A stretch of 61,359 nt of DNA from Echinococcus granulosus. Taxonomy: Eukaryota; Platyhelminthes; Cestoda; Cyclophyllidea; Taeniidae. The stretch spans positions 25,047 to 86,405 of the forward strand of contig NW_020170574.1 of assembly GCF_000524195.1 (NCBI RefSeq), written 5' to 3'. The notes under the pieces are model-generated. The model did no database searches, was not told the DNA's origin, and was given only the letters and a program-made list of their open reading frames with translations. Shown piece after piece: positions 1 to 11,807 of this stretch. The first letter of the stretch is position 1; each line of letters opens with the position of its first letter. A program made the translations under genes and the position numbers.

Positions 1-3000
1 TACGCGTTCAAACGAATGCAAATGTCATTTTTGATAACCTCCATTCCGTACAATCTTATTAGAAAATTTATAAAAATGACTAGAAAATCTTACTGGACCG
101 TAAGTAGTGAGATGATGGGTCACATTTTATGTTGAAAGATAATACTTTGGTGATTGTATTGTTGGTAAAGGAGAGAGTTGCGCTACTGGAAGTGAGCACT
201 CAAGACTATGTAGACTCATTCAAAGTTTAGAAAGCAATATGACAACTTGGTAATAAGTTTGATAAATTAAATTTATTATAATTTCCGATTTGCAAGTACG
301 ACTTTTTGCGTTCACACCTAAAGTGTTGCATTCTTAGGTTGTGGGAGGAAGTACTAGGATTTTTAAAAAAAATTGTCGAAAAATCATTCTTAAGAAATGC
401 ATTCTTCGTGGAAAAAAGGAGAATGGGAACGGGCAAATGGCTCAGCGGGATTTTGTGGGCAGAATAACCGGTTATGTTTTATAGGATAAAAAGTTAAATA
501 AATGACTAATTCTGGATTCGTTTGTGTGATTTCCAAAAGTAGAGCAACACCTTGTCCATAATTTAAATCTAAATTGGCTTAACGTTACGTGTTCAGGCGG
601 TGCAATTTGTTCGCAAATACCTTTTTAGGCTTAATACCTCCATCCATCTCTAGCAGATTTTACCGTTTCTTCATGTTTTTAAATTCCTTCCTTTAAATAC
701 TATGCAGCGTTTTAAGGGTAAGGGCACCGAGGTTTCGGGTAACTCACTTGCCGGTTTTCTTTTAATCACAGCAGACTAGGAGTTAATCCAAGTTTGGCTA
801 TACGCACCCATGTATTTTGCAATCAGTAGACTGAGTGGGCTTTCAAAATTATAAACGTTCGTAAAAAGTGGTTTTCATATGTTGAACAAATCATAAAGTG
901 TGCACAAAAAATGACGTGTTTATGTGAGCAGTAATTCATTATGGAGCGTGCGCTAGCTATAAGGTTAACGCGTTCGGTAGAATTACGATAGTCAAATGGT
1001 GAATTCAACGCTAGAAGTGTTGTCTTCTTTGATTCACAGCGAAGTGATGCATCAAGAAATTAAGAAATTTTGTCGTAGATATCAGAAGTTTCCGCAAACT
1101 AAACGAAACGGAGAAGAGGACCAATGGAATGATTTTTAAATAGCAATTTTTTAATTGTAGTCGACCCATACACACTTTCTCAAGCTGAGATTGGGTCATA
1201 TATCGCAACACCTTTTTGTTTACCTTTTCTAATGGGACAATTTGATTTCTTGTTTAACCTTTGGTTCCTTTTTAAGGGACTCCTAATGCTTCCCCTTCTA
1301 GATTTGCGTTGGGTAGTATGGTATTAAGGCCATCTCAGTAGCTCCCATCCTCGATCTTCTACTTTAAACTTTAAAGAAGTCTGGGTCACTACGCTAAATC
1401 GTCAAAAAGTATTCTCAAAACGCATACTTATGCCAAACAACACATTCTACAGATTAGTGAAATTTAAATATTAACTTGCAAACATGTTTGTTTAAACGTG
1501 CCTCTTAGGCAAGAGGCGGTCAGTAACTACGACGCTCCTGAAGGACTGGATCTTATCGGTCTCCAAGGGGGAAATGTTCCCTGAACAGGCTTGACTGAGA
1601 CATGTGTGGGCTCCTTTATGCATCACTACCCCATAAAGAATGCTCGGTCTAAGGGTATGAAGAATGAAGTGGAAGAGGGAAATACCGAGCATAACAAATG
1701 GGTAAACATCGAAATAGGCGCATTAGTGAAATGGCCCAAGATCTCCTGGTTGTGTTTAGGTATGCCCTAATCCCTAGCCGAAAGTTCTTACGGAAAAACT
1801 GAATAAATCAGAGTACTTTTTAGTCAAAATGTTGTTAATTCTTCCTCTTTTTGGATATTTGGAGTGTCAGAAAGGACTTCCTAGGTTGTCATAAGACATT
1901 AAGTAACTTGTGTGTGAAGTAGGATTTGATTCAAACTGTAGTCTATTAGGGGAAATAGATGAAGAGAGGCAAGATAAACATGCATAAATACCATAGACAA
2001 CTCATGGTATCAGATATAAGAGGTTATAAACATGCGTGTAATGAAACTTCCCTGTATGAAGGAAAGCATCTGTAATTGAGAGGCTTAAAGTGTGTATAAT
2101 GCAAAGCAGCTGAATCATCGAATTCGAGTATTTTTCACACTCATAGATCTCTCGTCATTTTGACCCGCTGAAGCGGATGCATGAATCATATCCCAAAGGC
2201 AAGTTCACGACATTGGTGGCAGTTTTGATTAGCAATAGTAGATTCTACTAACCTTTCTCACAAGAAGGCCAGTGGTTGGCATAAAAATGTTGTTAATTAC
2301 CCACGATGGTGCAAAAAAGATGCTTTACAAGAGGATATTATAAAAAGAAATTGACATTCTCACAAGCAAAGGTTTGTAACTCTAGGGTTTCATAACAATA
2401 AAACCAAGTTAGGCATTGTATCGGCTGCCTTATAATATTTTGAGTAGTAGACAGTAACAGAATGAGGGCTAGATTATGCAAACATTTCAACAAGTATCCT
2501 CATTAAAGTAGTAAATAGTTAGTTTCAAAGGATATTACTACTGTACGCGGCACAACAGTCTTCAGAAGTTCGTTTGCTGTATCACACTTAAAAAAATGTG
2601 CTAGTTTAAACCACTTCTAGGGCAGGTATGCAACGACCTACCACTAGAAGGAAACAAGGAACCGCGGCGTCATGGAACAGTTGTTGTTGCGAAAACCTTG
2701 CCACCCACCCCTTTTCCTCTACTATCATCCCCGCATAATGATTTCCTGTGGCGCCAGAAACAAAGTTGGCATTTGCCATGTTTAGGGGTTGTTTATGCCA
2801 GGCAGGACAATTTCCTGTGAATTTCAGCCTTACCAGGATGTGCAAAGAAACTCAAAAGGCAGTCAGAGTAGGGTTTAGCGGATCGCTCACACACACATAC
2901 ACATATGGGGTGGTGTGAAGACCATAATGCCATGCCCCGTGATAGAATTCTGAGTACTTCATGCCTTCCAAATCAATCACTGGATAGAAATAAGCAGAAG

Positions 3001-3317
3001 AATGCGTTTGGGATTTCCCATATTACTGTACAGAGCAGCATAACTTTATTAATATCTTAGAGTGGTAACTTCACCATCACCGGTAGCACACGTTTCACAC
3101 TCGCAATTTTCTACTGAAATACAATGAGTACAAGTGCAATCAACTGTACAGATAACCGCAGGAAAGTTTTTTGGAAAAACGTCTACTTTTCTAATCCAAA
3201 TCAACGACAACAGGGGCGGGAACATGCCTTAAATCCTACTGTGTTTGAAAAAGACAGTGAGTTTAGTCCACACCTACCAGAATGAATGGCATGATTGTAC
3301 ATAACTTAAGAATTTTT
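1..3317. other. Gene-free left flank
   Basis: I see no supported gene here. The open frames are all below 80 codons and none resembles a known protein. The stretch is AT-rich and contains a short CA-rich microsatellite near 2888-2905. It probably consists of old, diverged repeats, but I could not assign a family. Confidence 0.5.
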
Positions 3318-4395
3318 CCGTAATACGGTAGGTGTTTGTTCAACTCTCGTTTTGGTAAAGAGGCCACTTAGGTGCTCCGCCATGTCAGTAGCCCCGACCC
3401 CTTTAGCGTGTCGAATGTGTATATTCTGCCCGAGTATTAGATCTTCTACTGTCTTCAGGTAAGGCTTGGAGAGCCATATTGGTGGCAGAGGAGAGTAAGT
3501 CCTATCTTAAAGGGCAATCATCCCAGTTTCTACTGGTGGATGATAAAGCCTAGCTGGACGGAAGGTGCACATAAGCTGCGGATGGGAGAAGGGCTTAAAA
3601 TCACGTCTATTTTTGGTAATAACCTCAGTCCAGTGGTCTGCAAAAAAACCTATTAACAACTAAAGCAACACTAGCAGTGGTCGCAAGCCATCTGGAAAAG
3701 ATTGTTACTCATTTGTCTACCGTTTCTCTGTAAAGACATCAAATGTGTGAAATCGTGATACCTCCTCCGCTGCTCCACTAGTTTTATAGAACCCAGATAG
3801 ATATGGCTGAGCAGCACTAAAGTGGGAATAACATGGTGAGGAGAAGTAGAGGCGAAACTCTACCCGCACGGAACTATGTTGATACCCGTCCTTTGCTACA
3901 CGACTCTGCTTTTGGGTTAGTGTTCCTACGACTAGCTATGGATGCGCATGATGACCAGCACAATTCTCCGTCCCTGGATCCAGTCTCCAAACAGGACAAA
4001 ACCCCAGATGCAGTGGAATCGCCAGGAAGGATCAGTGACAGTGTAGTCAAATATCACCTAAGTTACAAGGAAATTTGATGACTGGCATGGTTGGCTGGAG
4101 GGTGCTTCGTTGCAGCACCAATTTTTGCCGGGTTACGAGTGATGCGGGAGGGTGACCAAGGAGAGGGCCGAGGACGACACTCAAAAGAAAAGAGGGACTA
4201 TGCAATGCAGTGATTGTTTGCTTAACTGCCGGTTTTAGTAAAAAGGCCACTTAGGTGCTCCACTATTGTAACTTTGCAGGAGTGGGTTCGCCTGAGGGCC
4301 ACGTCAGTAGCCTCAAACCCCATTGTATATAAAATATGTATATTTTGCAATGATACAAGGTCTTCTTTTGTCATCAGGGAAGTCCTGAATCGCCA
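3318..4395 (+). mobile_element. Miniature LTR retrotransposon, family A copy 1 (TRIM-like)
   Basis: Two direct repeats flank an internal region of about 720 bases. The 5' LTR is about 3318-3476 and the 3' LTR 4201-4395. Both contain the blocks GGCCACTTAGGTGCTCC, CAGTAGCC and a late TCWTCAGG. The 5' LTR ends in CA and is followed two bases later by TTGGTGGCAG at about 3479, in the position of a primer-binding site. A purine-rich tract lies at 4182-4197, directly before the 3' LTR, which opens with TG. There is no reverse transcriptase or integrase, so the element would be non-autonomous. The internal region holds an 81-codon frame (3833-4078), part of which recurs in other copies. I saw no clear target-site duplication. 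Elements of this type (Ta-TRIM) are described in taeniid tapeworms; membership in that family is my inference. Confidence 0.75.
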
Positions 4396-4989
4396 AAATC
4401 AAATGGTTAAAAGCACAAATCTAAGCCAAAATGATGCTACTTAAATTATTCACCACATTGAAAAGTAAAAGAAAGCCTAGAGGACTATGCAAAAGTATGC
4501 TCAGAGTCGCTTTTACCAATGTCAGTGCAGGGCATGCCCCGACTCTAGTGGCCGTCGTCACCAACAGTGCAGCTTTCACCCTCACAGATGCAGTCAGACA
4601 AATGGATGATTAAATCGGACACTGCACGGACCCCCAAGACGAACACAATAGCTACACCACATAAAATTCCAATGAGGGGGTGCTTAAAGTGGAAAAGTTC
4701 ACAAATAACAAAACTCATGCCACCGACCCCAACAGTTTGTGTAAAGCTCTTGAGAGAGAAGGCATCAGTGATCCTCGAGGAGGAGATTAAGTGGGAATCT
4801 CCAGTAAAAGTTTTGAATATTTTAAGCATTCCGTATAATGCAATACAAGGTGTCTTCCCCTCATCTTTCTTCTCGATTCAAGGGTATAAAACTGGAGGTA
4901 GATGAGCAAAACAATGAAAGTATTACACTGATGTTAGCGTCTGCGAACCTCTTTTTCCTTTATAATGGACGTGGATCTGGACAAATGGG
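4396..4989. other. Unassigned spacer between two mobile elements
   Basis: No recognisable gene. Overlapping open frames of 94 and 112 codons on opposite strands (4545-4829 and 4567-4905) match nothing I know and look like chance frames. The stretch may be the 5' part of the adjacent decayed gypsy element. Confidence 0.35.
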
Positions 4990-7220
4990 TTGAGTGCGTC
5001 AAGTTTGACCTCTGGTTCAACACCCAATGACAAAAAAACCAAATTGTTCCACACTTTAACAGAATACGACCAGCAGAAGATGGAGAGGAATAAGGAAACG
5101 TTGCTATGCGTTACCACAGACAGGAAAACCTGGGTAGCGAAATTCCTCATATGTACAAAACTAGCTTGGAATGCAAATTTTGGAGCCGATTTTCTGCATG
5201 CCGCTGAAGCCAAGGGTATCTTTGTCCACCAGGATAGCAAGGCCACAGTGGCTTTTCCGTGATTGAAGAAAGGTGTGGATGATATCAGGAAAGGGTGGAG
5301 ACGGATAGCGGAAAGGTGACTTTCATTTTGTCATATGAGCCTTACGAAGTCCGAGCGGCCACTCTTCGACACCTGTGCAAACGACCCGAATTGGGCCATT
5401 AGCGATTCATTGCAAAATAAGCCTTGATGACACACTCGTTCCCGGTAGAGATAGTAGTGAGAATAACGTCAATCCGAAATTAATGTTTGACCGCCCACAA
5501 GAAGCTGATATAGCACCGAACTCAAAGAAATGCCCTTTCCACCACGCTAAGTCACCGACTTGAAAGATACTGTATAGTCAGGTGAATAGGGCAGCGGTTG
5601 CAGAAGAAGGTAAAAAGCAATTCTGGAACTGGCCAATGCTGACTAGTCAGATGGGATTCCGGGATTTCCTAGACAAATGGCAAGTTCGCTACAGAAACTT
5701 AAGGGAAGGCCGATCAAAAATAATTTTAAGTAGGAGAAAGAGCACGATGAAATGTTCAAAGAATGGATGCGCCGCACTGATTCAAGCATTGCCCAATGGT
5801 GAATTCGGCGCTTCGGTATTCGTTCTGGACATTTAAAGTGGCGCCTTTTCACGAAAGGACGAAAAAGTTTGGGGACGCGAGACAGGAAAATGTCATCAAA
5901 TGCCTGATGATAGTCATTGATCTGGCTCTAAACAATGGAATAAATCATTTGGTGGTGTGTCAGTACTAGGAACTGCAGTAATACAAGTTCACACCACCAT
6001 ATAGCATAGCAGCAACACAAGCCATAGTGACGCTGATATTCTATCTTGCAGACCAGACCTGGAAGAAACCAGAAATGTTTCTGTGAATAATATACCTTGA
6101 GGAGACTCACTCAGTCTAACTGAAGAAACACACAAAGTGGCTCTAATGTACGAGAACGCTCTCACATCCTCTTACAAACCAACAGCAAACGATGCTGTCA
6201 TCAGGCAAGGTGGTCAAGAGGTCATGGCAGGAGTGTTCGAAACGGATCCAGGAAAATGAGGTCTTAGTAAAACCAAGATCGGGTTGCAGCACCCAGTAGT
6301 TCCTGGTTCATTCATACAAGTAATCCTCCAAGACTTACGTGACCAGTTGGGTCATGGAGGAGAAGGTGCTAGATGCTTCAAGCTTAGGGTACTGGTGCCC
6401 TTTTGGTGCTTTTTACATGACCTGAATCACCGGCAGAAAAGTCAAAGAATCTAACCTTATAGTGATTGAATCGCTTCAACCTATGCTCACAGGGTTTCCA
6501 GATGAGAATAAGAATTGAAATTGTGGCTCCTTTACCGACTACCGTGAGAGAATAACGGTATGCCGATGTAGCGGTGATTGAGAGGGAACGCCCCAACATC
6601 CAAGAAGCTAAAACGACCCCTTCCGTCTTCTTAAACTGCTGGACTTGTTCACATACTTCCCTGAATTAAGCATAGAAACCAAAATGTCAATTATGACTTT
6701 ACTCGTATAGAATTATGCAGAACCTTTGAGACCCTGAAGACACGCACGACACATGACCACTCGGAAGCTAATGGACAGGGAGAAAGATCCAATTGGACTG
6801 CTCAAAGCCCTCGCCGGGGACGCCTAGTCCCGGGCTTGGGACCCATCCCCAGGTAGATACAGGGTTACAGCCCACGAAACAACCAGCATCTCACCGCAAG
6901 ATGAGACTGCTAAATGATCTTTTCTAAATTAACCGTCGAAATACCAACCTACAAGACTCCGGGACATACCGCGACCGGGAGAAAAGATGAGTTCAATCTA
7001 ACCTCCGTGTGCCAAACCAGGAATTCAACAGGGAGACAGCGCAGCATCGCAAGCCCCACCACCCCTAGAGCAGACGCATGCCGGGTGGCAAGCTCATCTC
7101 ACCAACAAGTTACTTGGCGTGCAACACAAGTCCGTACGCGAAAAATCACGGTATTCCGTAATAAAATGGGTCCCTACAAAGAAACACTGGTTGGATATGA
7201 TGATGCATATGCCAGGTGAT
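4990..7220 (+). mobile_element. Decayed Ty3/gypsy-type LTR retrotransposon (protease and integrase remnants)
   Basis: An open frame at 4990-5262 ends in a segment with the pattern of a gypsy protease C-terminus (FGADFLHAAEAKGIFV, near 5180-5225). Further right the integrase is readable across stops and frameshifts. A zinc-binding-like segment at about 6315-6370 contains DLRDQLGHGG; its first histidine appears replaced by arginine. The core start LLDLFTYFPE lies at about 6632-6665. The typical core end KTRTTHDHSEANGQGERSN lies at about 6734-6792, followed after a frame change by LLKALAGDA. HTATGR near 6966 fits the segment after the core. Reverse transcriptase and RNase H were not recognised between 5270 and 6300, and no flanking LTRs were found. 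It is a dead copy. The gypsy assignment is fairly secure for the integrase part and tentative for the protease part. Confidence 0.72.
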
Positions 7221-7229
7221 AAAGTCCAG

Positions 7230-7923
7230 CAAAAATAACAGGAGGGAAAACCACAAAGGATGCATTGAAGGTAATGCTCAAAACGAGCAACCCGCGTAGT
7301 ACACGTCCACTTGAGGACAAATAAAGCGACAAGCGGATAGCCTGGACCAACCCAGCAGGCAAAAGAACGTCATCGCTTCCCAAGGAGACCAACCCTGAAA
7401 CCCCAGCAAAACCTTGAATACTTATGAAATTCTGCATTACCCAAAACAGGGTGTCTTCTTCAAAGCACTCTCCTCAACCCAATGGTATGATATCTTCGAT
7501 GAGACAATGAAAATTGTCGCATTAACGAACGGCTAGGGCAGTCGCGATACGAGGGCAAACGGAATATGCCGACAAGCGCTTACTTCGATGTTATCGACCA
7601 CTCAAAATAGGCGCCAAAATAAGCAGACCAAGGGTGAGTACAGCGAGCGAAAAGTTGCAAGTAATCCAACCGCTTCCCCCAACGAATAAAAGAATGCCTT
7701 TGAAGCAGAATACTAAATAAAAACCAAAAACCCCAAATCAAGGTAACAATCGCAGCAGCTAGCAGTCGCAAGATGAAATGATAACCAAAAGTAGTGGCAT
7801 CCTGTTAACTGCAACAGCTATGCACAATCGAACGAATGACGACGAGCATCAAAACGAATAGGACAATAATGTAAATAAGTACAGAACTGCAATGCAAATG
7901 AACCAATGAATAAAAGACAATAC
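7230..7923. other. Spacer downstream of BTF3
   Basis: I see no gene in this stretch. A minus-strand frame at 7580-7771 reads as a hydrophobic 63-residue peptide without known similarity. The region lies just past the BTF3 polyadenylation signal. Confidence 0.4.
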
Positions 7924-7929
7924 TTTATT
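7924..7929 (-). terminator. Polyadenylation signal of BTF3
   Basis: On the minus strand this reads AATAAA, about 48 bases past the BTF3 stop codon. That is a sensible distance for the 3' end of a short 3' UTR. Confidence 0.6.
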
Positions 7930-7976
7930 CATAGCCATAAATATCAAACGGGCGCCAATGCACCGCTTGCAGTTCT

Positions 7977-8512
7977 TTACTCTTGACGACTTTTTTCTTC
8001 AAAATCACCGACTAACTCAGGGACGTCATCATCATCATCCTCAGCGGTGTCTTTTGTTTCACCTTGAGCTGCTTCTAGAGGTCAGATGGTAAAATATGTC
8101 AAAAAACCCACCACTCATTTTAGAAAGGCGCTGCTTCGCCGTCTCCAGCTGACTCATCATATTAGGGAACAAGTCATTGAGTGCTAAAAATAGGGAAAGT
8201 TAGCTATTGTAACATACTCTTGTTCTCAGCGAGACCTGAAACAGCGAACATGTTGGCCTGTGGCGATGCCTGAACCCTTGGGTTCTTGAAGTGAATCATC
8301 GTACCGTCAGCTCGGTACATATTAACCTCCTCGATCGACGGGATTACATTAATTCCCAACTTTTTAAGAGTAGCCTGTAGCTTCTTATCGTCGGTCGCCG
8401 CACTTTTATGTACAACCTTTCTCTTCCTCCGGGCACTGCCCTTGCCACCGATCCGAGCCTGTTCTGAAACAGACTTTAGAGCCTGAAGTCTTTCAAGACG
8501 AGCTGCTTCCAT
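7977..8512 (-). CDS. BTF3: Basic transcription factor 3 / nascent polypeptide-associated complex subunit beta
   Basis: Three exons on the minus strand: 8218-8512, 8112-8183 and 7977-8074. All have GT-AG borders and matching phases, and together they encode 154 residues, close to the usual length. BTF3 pairs with NAC alpha and binds nascent chains at the ribosome exit in the cytosol. The basic ribosome-binding motif is present as [19 protein letters not shown] at about residues 21-39. The NAC domain follows, with [17 protein letters not shown] and the beta-strand segment [17 protein letters not shown]. The tail is acidic ([18 protein letters not shown]), as in animal orthologues. The chosen ATG at 8512 gives a short N-terminus before the ribosome-binding motif, like the human short form. 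C18orf32 lies upstream on the same strand. Nothing looks broken, so I take this as a functional gene. Confidence 0.97.
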
Positions 8513-9892
8513 TTGATATGAGCCTCAGCTGACTTTTGTGAAAATGTTAAAGGTAGAAAAAGCCCCACCGAGCAATTTAGAGCGATAAAAGCATGAATAC
8601 CAAGTGGAAATAGTGGACGACTTAAACAATTCCCTGATAATGCGATTTTGAAGTTCCTTCCAAGAAAGCAAGCACGCAAGATCTAAATACAATTAAAAAA
8701 TTTTTACTTTCAATTGTTGTTGCAGAAATTTAAATATAAAGGCAAATTTTGACACCCGCGAATTTAAACGCAGTGACCAACCACTGACTTAACCTAGTTT
8801 TGTTTCGTTTCATGACTTAAAATGTGTTTAACTGTTTACTATTTGAACCCGATTTTAGCGACCTTTTAGTAGCTCATTGATTCTCTCAGTAAATTGCTAA
8901 TTGATATTCGTTAGGCGCCATGCTCCACTAAACAGCACTAGTGCACCACATTCAAATTCCATATCTTTAAAGGTCTTATAAAACCCTAGAACAGCATTTT
9001 AAGTAATGTATCACCTAAACGCTAATGTTAAGAGCCGCGATACTCAACTTCCTGTCTTTCTCAAGCTTGCTGCCCTAACAGCACCCTCTTGGATTCTGCG
9101 TGACAACTTTAACAGGTGGGGCGAGGAAGCCCCAACGACCAAGGCGCGTAGCAAACAACCCCGTGCCCGATTCATCCCAGGTAGCCTAGACCCTTATAGT
9201 GAGTGCACCCTCGCGTAGAGGGATTAATGACACCGCCGCTATTAAACCCCAGAGTTGGCAGGAGGATCGTAACGCGTCTCCTGGACACCCGCCCCCCTTA
9301 CTGTGCATAATTGATTCCACGGACGTAGAAAAGCTTGGTATGCTAGAAATCCCCCCTAGCACATTCCGCAATCATCAAGGATCCAAATGGCAAGGAGAAA
9401 GCTGGCCTCTGCCGTTCCCTACGTCCCCCACCAAATTATCCTTGCAATGAAAACTCGCACGACGGCAATCCACAATAACAAACTGCAAACTTTAGTAACA
9501 ACCCCTCCTATTGTTAAAAGTCAAGAAGAGGAAAGAATATACGGCAGAGCGATATTATATCAGAGGAATTTTACGTTTACCGAAACTGACCCCATGTGAA
9601 AGCGCCAGGAAAAACCAATGTAGTTCAAAACAGTAAAAAACGGTCAACCCTATTGATGCCCATCAGTCATCCGTGAATATGTATAGTGAGCTCGTCAACA
9701 CAGCCACCGGCAACCAAAAGTCCAAACGAAAACTTGAGGGTTTTAGCCTCATTTGTTTGTCGAGAAAACTGCTCCGACAAAAAAGGAATGAAGATCATTC
9801 AAAATGGTGACATTTGCTCCAGCAAAATAAATACATTGATAGCTAAGAACAGGAGACCAATTGGGCGTAGCATACCAACTTTTCTAATTCAT
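8513..9892. other. Spacer upstream of BTF3 with unassigned open frames
   Basis: Several plus-strand open frames lie here (9006-9218, 9199-9450, 9387-9599, and the start of 9686-10102). They overlap in different frames, resemble no protein I know and have no clear splice context. They may be remnants of a mobile element. The BTF3 promoter must lie in the first few hundred bases left of 9000, but I see no convincing core element. Confidence 0.4.
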
Positions 9893-10250
9893 TTAAAGGT
9901 CCTTCTTGGATTCCGTCTAGAAGTCAAAAAGGCAAATGAGGAGTTTACACTGCTACTTACTGGACTACTGTCAGAGTGTTCTGCACTGTGTGTAGGACAG
10001 GATAAAGTATTTACCTATAGAGGAGTAAAAGTACAGTTAAACCATCAGACAAAAGGTCTTAGGGTAGCAAAAAAACAATTATCCAAAAAGAAACAAAATT
10101 AAACAAAAAGTCTACCTCAGTGGCTTCCACGGACGGAGCTTGACCCAATTTGGCCTGCAGACTCGGGAAAAAGGGCAACAACAGAGGTAGAAAGAATCTG
10201 TGGAAGACCCAGAGAAGGAAAGGAACCACTAAGCATGGCACGCACACCAT
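9893..10250 (-). CDS. C18orf32: C18orf32-like small membrane protein (UPF0729), N-terminal exon secure
   Basis: The first exon (10116-10250, 45 codons) starts MVCVPCLVVPFLLWVFHRFF. It carries the family signature: MVC-x-PC, a hydrophobic stretch with a central LLW, then an aromatic-basic segment and a proline-rich turn. The family is a short endoplasmic reticulum or lipid-droplet associated protein conserved in animals; its biochemical role is poorly known. A GTAGAC donor follows the codon for the last glutamate of this exon. I could not find the second exon with certainty. One candidate acceptor before 9915 would add only the peptide TESKKDL and a stop at 9893-9895, shorter than in other animals, so the left boundary is weak. 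The gene starts 605 bases from the next plus-strand ORF, in divergent orientation. Confidence 0.75.
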
Positions 10251-10854
10251 CGCCGCAAAGGGGTGAAATCAAGAGCCGTGAAAATTGGTTAGAAAATTTA
10301 AACTAAAATTATCATGAAAAACTATTTTAAAAAATGTACGATAATGAGTGAACATTGCAATGACCAATATAAATATTTTAAACAACACAGTATGACTGGA
10401 GCAAATTGGGTGAGAAGCATGGATAGCTCAAAAGACATAAAAAAGCCCAAAAAGCGGTCTCTTTATCTAAAAACATGTGGAACTCACAACCGCGTAGTGT
10501 AGACAGAAAATAGACAATTTTAGCACTTTTAAAGCGCATGAACACAAACCTGCGGGCGTAATGCAATATTTTCAGAGAAGTGCAAATCTAACAATGAAGA
10601 GGCAGCATAGAAATTTCTTGCAAAGAAGTTGGTTGGTTGTTGTTGTGTTATAAGTGCGTTTCGTTGTGTTAAATGAATCTGGTTGTGGAACGATATGCAT
10701 ATTGAATATTTTGCGCAACTGCAACAAGACTTTCTTGCATTGCTAAATTTATGCACGTAATGCTGATTATACACTCCTTACTCTAGGCACTGACATGATC
10801 TTGTTTTAATTTTTCCATATGATGATGTGTTAACACTCTTTCGACTTTGCAAGC
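10251..10854. promoter_or_regulatory. Divergent intergenic region
   Basis: These 604 bases separate the start of the C18orf32-like gene (minus) from the next plus-strand ORF. It is a plausible shared promoter region by position only. I see no TATA box or initiator that I would defend. Confidence 0.3.
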
Positions 10855-11082
10855 ATGTCGATTTTAGAAGAGAGGGAACAGGCGGTGATTCGTAACCTAC
10901 AGTTGCTAAGAAGCATGGGATGTATGTCAAGTTAATTTGTTATGTGTAGTTTAGCTCTTACGAAGGTGGAAGAGCTAAGGGCTCACAAGCGGTGCGACGT
11001 CAATATCGTAAGTCTTTTGACCATAATTGGGTTTGTTTTCTAATTACAGGTGTTTCGTAATAAAATTAAACTGTTAAGTTAA
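10855..11082 (+). CDS. Possible small three-exon gene of unknown function
   Basis: An ATG at 10855 opens MSILEEREQAVIRNLQLLR. A GTATGT donor follows at 10922, then an exon at 10955-11007 (TKVEELRAHKRCDVNI) with a GTAAGT donor, then 11050-11082 with a stop. The phases agree and give about 51 residues, mostly helical and charged. I do not recognise it. The exons could instead be 5' exons of the PRDM9-like gene downstream, or chance. The main support is the quality of the splice sites and the charged, helix-like composition. Confidence 0.3.
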
Positions 11083-11807
11083 ACAGTTTTTTAAACAATT
11101 TTGAACTGCTTTTGCAATAATACCTTTTCAACAGCAGTGCAGCGCCCACTTTGCTTGGTTTTAAGATGATATTTTCGATTCTCATTTGCTTTCAAGATGT
11201 TTATTAAGTATTTTCTACTTTTCGGATTAGTGGGTGTGTTTGTGAAGATCATATTTTAAGTTTTTAATTCCTAATGGGAATCCTTTTATTTGATTTAGGG
11301 TGAATGATTTGCTAGCATATCTAGCTGTGTTTCTGATGGAAATAGTAAGAATAGCGATAAGTTAAATTGGGCGTTTAATTAACATCGGCCCTGATTCTTT
11401 GGCTTTCTTACTTGCAGTACTCGTGTAAAAGTACTTTGCAAACGTCCAGACGACTTCAAATTCAAGTTAACAACGTCCCTTTCAAAATAGACATTTTCAT
11501 CATTTTATGTAATTAATAAAACTTTTCCCTGCCTTTTGAACTATCAGTCTTGCCATCGAACCGGTGCTGATTCCAGATATGTAGAATTATGCTTGCCCTG
11601 CCATTTGAGGTACCTGAGCCTTGTTTACAATAAATGCTTTTGATTGAATTCAAAATTGTTTAATCAAATGATGACCGCGTTGCTACCATTTTTCTTGACT
11701 GCATTAGATTAAGGGGTAATCTAAAATGTGCATGGTGATTTGACCTAAACTACCCATTTTCAGCATTATTAGTGTCATTTTCTTAACAAATCGTAAGCGG
11801 TTTTCAG
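11083..11807. other. Spacer or first intron of the PRDM9-like gene
   Basis: No exon could be placed with confidence. Short open segments with splice-like borders occur at about 11300-11347 and 11418-11510. An AATAAA lies near 11515, which could end the small upstream gene. The start codon of the PRDM9-like gene probably lies here or further left. Confidence 0.35.

Noticed and set aside
1492..1692. Palindrome-like GCCTCTTAGGCAAGAGGC and an overlapping minus-strand frame.
   Set aside because: A single short palindrome with no repeat partner in the window; likely chance.
9686..10102. A 138-codon plus-strand open frame.
   Set aside because: No similarity, no splice context, and its end overlaps intron sequence of the C18orf32-like gene on the other strand; it could be a mobile-element remnant but I cannot support a gene.
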